Part shown: piece by piece, positions 57,600 to 64,000 of the stretch
Layout of the letters: each line of letters begins with the position of its first letter
How positions within the stretch are numbered: position 1 is the first letter of the stretch
DNA from: Blastomyces gilchristii SLH14081
Taxonomy: Eukaryota > Ascomycota > Eurotiomycetes > Onygenales > Ajellomycetaceae
Assembly: GCF_000003855.2 (NCBI RefSeq)
Contig: NW_003101675.1
Location: 197,618-261,617, forward strand
Reading direction: 5' to 3'
DNA length: 64,000 nucleotides
The notes under the pieces: generated by a model
What the model saw: the letters and a program-made list of their open reading frames with translations, nothing else
Databases searched by the model: none
What the model was told of the DNA's origin: nothing
Made by a program: the position numbers and the translations under genes

Positions 57600-59700
57600 A
57601 GACTGAGACTGAAGATCAAAATCAGTCTCATTTAGTTTATTCAGTGATTGCTTATATAATCAGAATTTGATAATGATTATTAATAACACTCATGAAACAA
57701 CTAAATACATTCTTGTACAAGTTTATTCTTCACTTTCTCATGAAAACTACACTTCTCTGATATACTGTGATCAGAGATATTAAACTATCTGATAATTTCA
57801 TGTTTTATAATCATGAGTTTCTTGATTATTTCTTCTTATAATTGTTCTCAGTGATAGTGATAAATATCTTGACTTGAGTTGAACTTTCACTTCATTCTCA
57901 CCTCTATCAATGAAATTGTTAGAATATCACATGTTATCAGTGTAACAGTTGAATATGTACTCTTAATAATTTTTCATAACTCTAGAATTGATTTAATGTG
58001 TAAATTTGTCAGATCATCTTGAAGATAGTGATCAAATTCAGTTTTACAAGCATGTAGTTTTGCCTGATTTTCAGTTGTAATCAATGTATACAAGTTCTGT
58101 TTCAAAGTTAGTATTATAGTTCTATAAGATATGAAGTGTTATCAAAGATTGTTACTTACTAGGGAATTATATTTCACTGTCTTTATATCTTGAACATCTG
58201 CTTATTCAAATCTCTGATAGTTAGCATTGTAGTAGTCTCAGATTAATTTAACATATGAGTCTCATTTCTCCTCTGTTCAATCTTGAGAAGTGTAGATATT
58301 AACTTAATGAGAGAGATCTAGTAGAGCTGCTACAGCATAGTACTCTGTAAAAGATTATTCAGTTTTACTGTAGTAATATGCTAGTTTATTTCTTACAGTA
58401 ATAATAGCCTGCACTATAGCATCATTTCAGACTGAATTTCTTTTTAAGTGATTTAACTGCTTCTCAAGATAAGTAAATAAACTGTTATACACTTATCAGA
58501 CTGACTGCAGCATTGATGTACAAGTGATTGAGACTGTCTTTATTATCTTATAAAACTGAAACAGTAAATCAATCATATATTTCAACTAAGTTCACTTCAT
58601 ATCAGAAAGTTTCAATATCTGAATCTTTTTCTGATCAGAGTGTTGCACTCAATGATTAATTATCTAATACAATTAAAGAGTCTGAATAGTTATCTCATAT
58701 GTTAAACTTCACTGTATTCTAACATTCTGTATCATATTCAGTGATGTGACTGATTTATTTATTTATTAAATATCATGAAATTGTTATTATTATTTAGAGA
58801 AGATACAAATCATATTAGCAATGTTTTAAATCTGTAATATTTAAATTATTAGTCAATCTATTCAAAATTAACAGTAGTGTTATCAAAAAGTATTATTAAA
58901 AAGCAATATTAAAAAGTGTTATTAAAAAACATTATCTTTTGTAAAGTAGATACAAAAGTTACTTAAGTAATCACTTTTATCTCATTCTTATTTCAAGAAT
59001 CAGTCATCTCATTATTCTTTATCTCAATGTTAAGATTCTTTATCAGTGTTTATATCACAAGTTGAATCACATGAGTAATACAGGAAATATAACCTTGTTT
59101 ATTATTTCAGGAATGCAAAGTCAATTTTTACTTCAAGCTCTTCATTATAGTATAGTTATTCACAGCATTATCAGTTGTAATTATAAGAAGACTGAGACTA
59201 ATATCTTAATAGTTATTTTTAATCACAGTTATTAATATCTCTGCTATATAATCTCTAGTATGACTACTGATCAATGATTCAAATTCAATTAATATCTCTT
59301 GATAAGTTCAGTTCTCATCAATGTAATAACATATAACTCTTATAAATATAAGATTGTTTGTACTAGTTCATGCATTCACTGTGAGAGACACTCTTTGATA
59401 ATTCTTCAACTCTGATTCTAGATGTTGTATATTAACTTTGTAGTGTATCTTAAGGTTGAACTGAAGACAGAATTGATGTGAAATATGAAGATTTGAATTA
59501 AGCATTTGAAGAAGTGTTTGAAATTCAGGATTTTCAATTGATTGAAGAGAAAGATTCAGAGATATATATATACAAAGTAATTATTCATGAAAGTTATCAG
59601 ATGAGAGTTGTGAAATCAGAGTACTGATATATAATTGTTTTTACATGATTTTCTTCAAATTAGAAAGTTAGTGTTATTAAAAATTGTTATCTGATAGAGC
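57600..59700 (-). pseudogene. Decayed hAT-family transposase
   Basis: Minus-strand translation at 59.53-58.98 kb, ignoring stops, gives the hAT core in order: FQTLLQMLNSN, SLTVNAWTSTNN, CYYIDEN, YIAEILITVIKNNY, LLIITTDNAVNN, and CITHVIQLVI. Further downstream at about 58.45-58.2 kb the distal part appears (LAYYYSKTE, YYAVAALLDLSH, YYNANYQRFE), which matches the spacing of hAT transposases before the C-terminal dimerisation region. Many TGA/TAA stops; inactive. Zinc-finger BED and extreme C-terminus not delimited. Confidence 0.8.
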
Positions 59701-60617
59701 AACTTATCAGCTCAGTAGTAATTTTCTGATTATTTTTCTTTTATTATCTGCATTCTGATGACTTCAGATGTTGAGAAATTTCTTCAGAGTTATAATCAGT
59801 TTATGATGAATGTTTCTGAATGAAGTTACAGTGATTGTAATAGAGAGATGACTCTTCAGTAATCTGTAATACAACCTGTTAATAATTATTTCATAGATTA
59901 TCTCAGTGTTTATATTGAGTTTTTTCATAAAATTTTATAACCTGAAATCAGATGTGAAGAATGAAGTAATCATTTATTATAATTGAAAGAGAGTATTCTA
60001 TGTTAAATTATAAATAATATAGACTTTGTAATTTACAGTGATTTCTTAAAGAGTTTATGAATCTTTAATAGAAGTAAAAGAAGTGAAAGAAGTGAATTCA
60101 GAAGACATGATAATAATTTAAGAAAGATAATAATTTATTTTCAATAACTGATCACTGATATGTGTAAGAAGAATTAATATAAGAGAAAATAATCTTGTTT
60201 CTTAGCTTAGTTATAATTTTAGTACTAACTCAGATTGAATATCATTAATATATAAAAGTAAATAAATAATCTTGATTAATCTCTGTCATATTTCTTGAAA
60301 TATATTAATATTGTGAAAGAGAGTGTTATCAAATTATATTATCAGATAATATTATTAAAAATATATTAATATTATGAATATTAATATTGAAAAAATGTTG
60401 ATACTTATATATTATAGTGATTTATGAATCATGATAGTTAAATATATATATATATATATATCATTCCTGACTTGATTACAACTTGTACAATAATTTTTGA
60501 AAACTCAAAATCAATTTTAATTATTAATAATTAAAAACTTAAACTTATAACTAACTAATATAAAAAGAAAAAAATCTACTTCTTCTCTTTCTCATTCTTC
60601 TTATCATTCTTTACAAT

Positions 60618-60875
60618 TCACTTCTCATTCTTCTTTTTCTTCTTCTTCTTCTTCTTCTTCTTCTTCTTCTCATCTGAGGTGATAATCACCTCAAAATCTC
60701 CCTCTGCTGCCTTCTCAGAGAAGGGTTTCTGCTGCTCTCTCTCAGTCAGATCAACCTGTGTCTCAAAATCCTGCATTTCCTGGTCTGCTGTCTCAGGTTC
60801 CACCTCAGTGATAAGCAGATTGATATGCTCAGAGAGCAGGGCTGTCTTCTTAATATTCTGAATCATGAAGCGCAT
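60618..60875 (-). other. GC-richer open island inside the large hAT, poly-Lys ending
   Basis: An 85-codon minus-strand frame without stops (MRFMIQNIKKTALLSEHINL; acidic TEVEPETADQEMQDFETQ) running into a (TTC)n tract that encodes poly-Lys. Less AT-biased than surroundings. Could be a leftover of an accessory ORF of the transposon; family not recognised. Confidence 0.4.
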
Positions 60876-61439
60876 TCAAGACCTGAACAAGGCCTTAATT
60901 CCCTTCTTCTCTGTCAGCTCCTGCTAATCAATTAGAGAACAGAAGTATTATTAAAAATTGTTATCTCTTAATAAATAAAAAACTTATCAGTTTTAACTTC
61001 TTTATCTTTTACTTTAATACTTTCTCAATCTTCTTCTGCTGCTGCTTATTTACAGTAATACTCTTCTTCTCTCTTTCTCTCTTTATCTTAAACTCAAATT
61101 ATTCTTGAAACTTCTTCTGATCTCACTGCTACTGTATGAGACTCTTCACTGTCTTCTTCTTCAATCTCTCACAGGTAGTGTTATCTGTATTATTTCTATA
61201 CTTAGTTCAGTCTAAATCTATCAGAAGTATTACTTAAAATTATTATCATTCTACTTTCTTACAGAGTCTCTTCAAGGTATTATAACATGTCTTACAATCA
61301 GTCTTCTCTTACTTAAACATCTTCTTCTTCTCTTTCTTCAATCTGTGATGACACTCATGTGTCTTGATAGTTCACAGGACCGCAGAATATTTGAAGAGAA
61401 ATAACATGATTAATTTCAGTGAGTATTGAAGAGAGATGA

Positions 61440-61600
61440 AGACAGAAGAGACAGTCAGAAATAATATAATAATAATGATGATAATAATAATAATGATGAT
61501 AATAATAGTGATGATGATAGTGATGATATTAATAATAATGATGATGATGATGATAATGATAATAATAATGATAATAATGATAATAATAATAATGAAAGAA
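61440..61600. repeat. (AATAATGATG)n microsatellite
   Basis: About 150 bp of mixed ATA, ATG and GAT trinucleotide units. Confidence 0.85.
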
Positions 61601-62092
61601 AGAGTGTATTGAAATATATTACTAACTTATTAAATATAAAGAGATAAAGAAAATATTAACAGCTTTCAGAGATATATGAAAACAGCTACAGTGTTATATA
61701 GCAATATCATCTTCATTCAATGCATGCAGTATTGATATTCTTTGTATACAGTTATCATATAATCTATATCAGAGATACATGCAGAAAACAGATCTTTGTT
61801 ACTAGAGAGAATGATTACAGTGATTCTCTGTTTTTATATTATAAAGATAAGTTATTCTCATTTCTTTCTTCTCTCTTTTCTCTTCTTCTTCAACTCATCA
61901 CTAAATTCAAGCTGATATGAAAACTATTAAAACACTTCTAGAAACTCTCAAATTGAAGAGTATAGACTAATCAAATTTTAAATGCAGAAGAACTAAATTA
62001 CATTCAATATTACTAATTATTCATTTCTTCTTAATAAAACCACAGTCACATCTTCCTCTTCTTCTCTTCAAACAAAACATAGCTTATGAAAA

Positions 62093-62278
62093 GTGAGTAT
62101 CACGCCAGGTCATAATGACCAACACAGCCTCAGCATGCAGAGCTGTATACATGCAGTGTATGCTGAACTGAGAGACTATGTGAGTTACAAACTAGCACCA
62201 GTATTTCAGAAAGAGCTGTGTGATGTGAAAAAGCTGCAACTCTCAGTCATGTGTGCAGAGAATGAATTATCACAGTAA
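62093..62278 (+). other. Second GC-richer open island inside the large hAT
   Basis: A 61-codon plus-strand frame (MSITPGHNDQHSLSMQSCIH) with CpG/CpC retained, unlike neighbours. No domain recognised. Confidence 0.3.
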
Positions 62279-62695
62279 GTACATGTACATTGTATGAAAG
62301 TAATACTTTTTAATAATACTCAGTCTCTAATATTATAAAAATAGAGTCTCTCTGTGAGATCTGTTTTTATCAGAAGTCAGAGAATCTTATATTTCTCAAG
62401 ATTATCTTCATCTGTCTTGTCTGTGAAATTGATAAGAGAAATCATCAATTTCAGTGTTCTGTTCTTAATATTATTCAAGTGATAGCAGAGTTCATCCTGG
62501 CCACACTTTTTAAGTGTATATTTTCTAAATATTCACATTTATACAGATATATACTGATTATTTATTAGATAATATTAAGACAATGACTTATCATGACTGT
62601 GTTACTCTCACTATGAGAGATACACAGTTGATAATAAACATTGTAAAGACTCTGAGAAGTGAGTATTTTAAGAGTGCTATAGCTCTGCAATCTTG

Positions 62696-62752
62696 ATTTT
62701 TTTTGTTTTTATTTTTTGTTTTTTTCTTTTTCTTTTCTTTTTTTTTTTTTTC

Positions 62753-62784
<32 letters not shown>

Positions 62785-62852
62785 GTTCATTCTGATTTTT
62801 TCTTGTTTTTTTTTGTTTTTTGTTTTTTGTTTTTTTTTTTATATTTTATATT
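62696..62852. repeat. Poly-T tract with scattered G, C and A
   Basis: About 150 nt, mostly T, near the right end of the large hAT. Confidence 0.9.
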
Positions 62853-63246
62853 TTTTTCATAATTAAAATTATATAAATTATGATCTGTATTCAGAAAAGT
62901 AACAATATTTGATAATACTCTTTATTAAATTTTCAACAAATGAGCACTATGTTATGATATTATGTAAGTGAGAAGTGATTTTATAGTCTCATTTAATGTC
63001 ATTCTCAATAATGAGATCAGAATGAAAATGTGACTAAGAATTCAAATATATTCTTTATCTGAGACTAGATTTTTATTTGAAAAGTGAATCTGAGATCTTT
63101 AATATTTGAAATAATGTGATTTGAGATCAATGTGATGAACACAAACCATAATCAGAAGTAATGCTTTTAGGCAATGTAATAACTGTAAAGTTTGATCCTG
63201 GTTTCAGACACGGTCACACAGTCAGTCTAATCAGTCTAGTCTAGAT

Positions 63247-63953
63247 ATTATCATTATTATTCTTCTTTTCATTCTTTCAATTCACAGATTGTTTCTCTGA
63301 ATGTTCAAATCAGCAGCTTGATTCATCATAATCTTTCATCTTACAGACAGTGTATTTCTTCTTAATATTCTTATTATTCTTCATATTCTTGATGGCATCT
63401 TTGTTATTCTTTGTGTTATTTCTGGCATTTTTATTATTCAATAACAGATGAAGTAGTATATCTCTGCAGAGATCAAGAAAATCATCTTCTAGTAATGTGA
63501 CATAATCATTCTTTACTGCATAGTTCATACAATCTCTGATAAAGATTGATTACTTCTTGATAAGACTGTTGAGAAGCTTGTCAAAGAATATAAAGTTGAG
63601 AATATTAGTATATTCAAGACAGATATACTCAATGCAGATTATAAGTAGATATTCTATAAATAAGCGTTGAAGTTATTATAGATGATAGTTGCACTGATAT
63701 CATTGAATTTCTTGAACAGATAAGCTCTGTGAATTTTGATCTGTTCTGAAAAGAATACTGCTATGATATTTCATAAAGCAGTAGAACTCAGAGAATCTTA
63801 AGATATAGTAAAAAAGAGATTTGACTTTAATAGAAACAGAAGATAATATAAAATTATATAGTTAGAAGTTATGTTTCTCTCAGAATTGTTTTATATTCTT
63901 AGAGATATTCTTAAGAGCTTGCTAGTAAGAATATCTTCTATATGAGATGCTAA
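63247..63953 (-). pseudogene. Retroelement gag fragment, minus strand
   Basis: Open stretch 63528-63310 with DFLDLCRDILLHLLLNNKN, an Asn/Lys-rich linker and a decayed zinc knuckle (TVCKMKDYDESSC, resembling CxxC..GH....C with two G-to-A changes). Copia gag is possible, given the copia-like LTR at 55.39 kb, with the hAT cluster inserted between them. Confidence 0.45.
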
Positions 63954-64000
63954 TAGACTGACTGTGGTGACCATGTCTGGAACTAGAACCAGATTTTTGA
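63954..64000 (-). mobile_element. hAT non-autonomous element, copy 7, cut by window edge
   Basis: TAGACTGACTGTGGTGACC followed by the family sequence up to the last base of the window. Orientation as in copies 4-6. Confidence 0.8.

Larger units (their letters stand above)
57372..63229 (-). mobile_element. Large hAT DNA transposon with decayed transposase
   Basis: 5858 bp with the same TAGACTGGCCGG...GGTCACACAGTCAGTCTA ends as the 505-bp family and a perfect 8-bp target duplication ATCAGTCT (57364-57371 and 63230-63237). Only the outer ~80 bp on the left and ~30 bp on the right match the small copies, so the small ones are not simple internal deletions of this particular copy. It encodes a hAT transposase remnant on the minus strand and holds several simple repeats and two GC-richer islands. 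Confidence 0.9.
56465..63238 (-). mobile_element. hAT non-autonomous element, copy 6, split by SINE and by the large hAT
   Basis: Left part 56465-57371, last base at 63238 after the large hAT and its duplication. Perfect 8-bp target duplication GTCTAGAT at 56457-56464 and 63239-63246. The left part also contains the inverted SINE at 56873-57250. Heavily mutated. Confidence 0.85.

Overview
The window is from a filamentous ascomycete nuclear genome. The genes have short introns (about 58-111 nt) with GTRNGT donors and CTRAC-type branch points, and nuclear genes for mitochondrial proteins sit beside a COP9 signalosome subunit. The compartmented base composition fits an onygenalean dimorphic fungus such as an Ajellomycetaceae member (Blastomyces/Emmonsia type); that placement is inference.

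Region 1 (1 to about 17.5 kb) is ordinary gene-rich sequence with seven genes. In order they are: an M24/creatinase-family hydrolase (minus, runs off the left edge); an NAD(P)-dependent aldehyde dehydrogenase of the succinate-semialdehyde dehydrogenase type (minus); a copper amine oxidase (plus, divergent from the dehydrogenase); COP9 signalosome subunit 3 (plus); the Fe-S scaffold ISU1 (minus); a large MIT-domain protein (minus); and the complex I PSST/NDUFS7 subunit (minus). The first three could form a small amine or N-compound catabolic group: amine oxidase makes an aldehyde, the dehydrogenase oxidises it, and the hydrolase opens a C-N bond. The hydrolase and dehydrogenase each carry one single-base frameshift. 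ISU1 contains an AT-AC intron.

Region 2 (about 17.9 to 64 kb) is an AT-rich block with no intact host gene that I can see. It is a nest of transposons mutated by C-to-T/G-to-A changes (RIP-like). I resolve: chromodomain Ty3/Gypsy element A (A1 18073-30875 with 270-bp LTRs and TTCTT target duplication; A2 inverted, 51193-54225); chromodomain Gypsy element B (B1 nested in A1, B2 43905-51192 nested in A2, B3 inverted 33877-37193); two further minus-strand retroelements C and D (37.7-43.9 kb); a hAT DNA transposon family with one 5.86-kb element encoding a decayed transposase (57372-63229) and seven copies of a ~505-bp non-autonomous derivative, several with 8-bp target duplications; and a tRNA-derived SINE family with one near-pristine copy (47919-48299) and one RIP-decayed copy.

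The surviving dinucleotides and the paired LTRs show that the mutation process removed mainly CpG and CpC (GpG on the other strand) and left many CpA/TpG. This differs from the classical CpA-preferring RIP of Neurospora. Within the block, short GC-containing islands (LTR ends, one SINE, a minisatellite, two patches inside the big hAT) escaped mutation.
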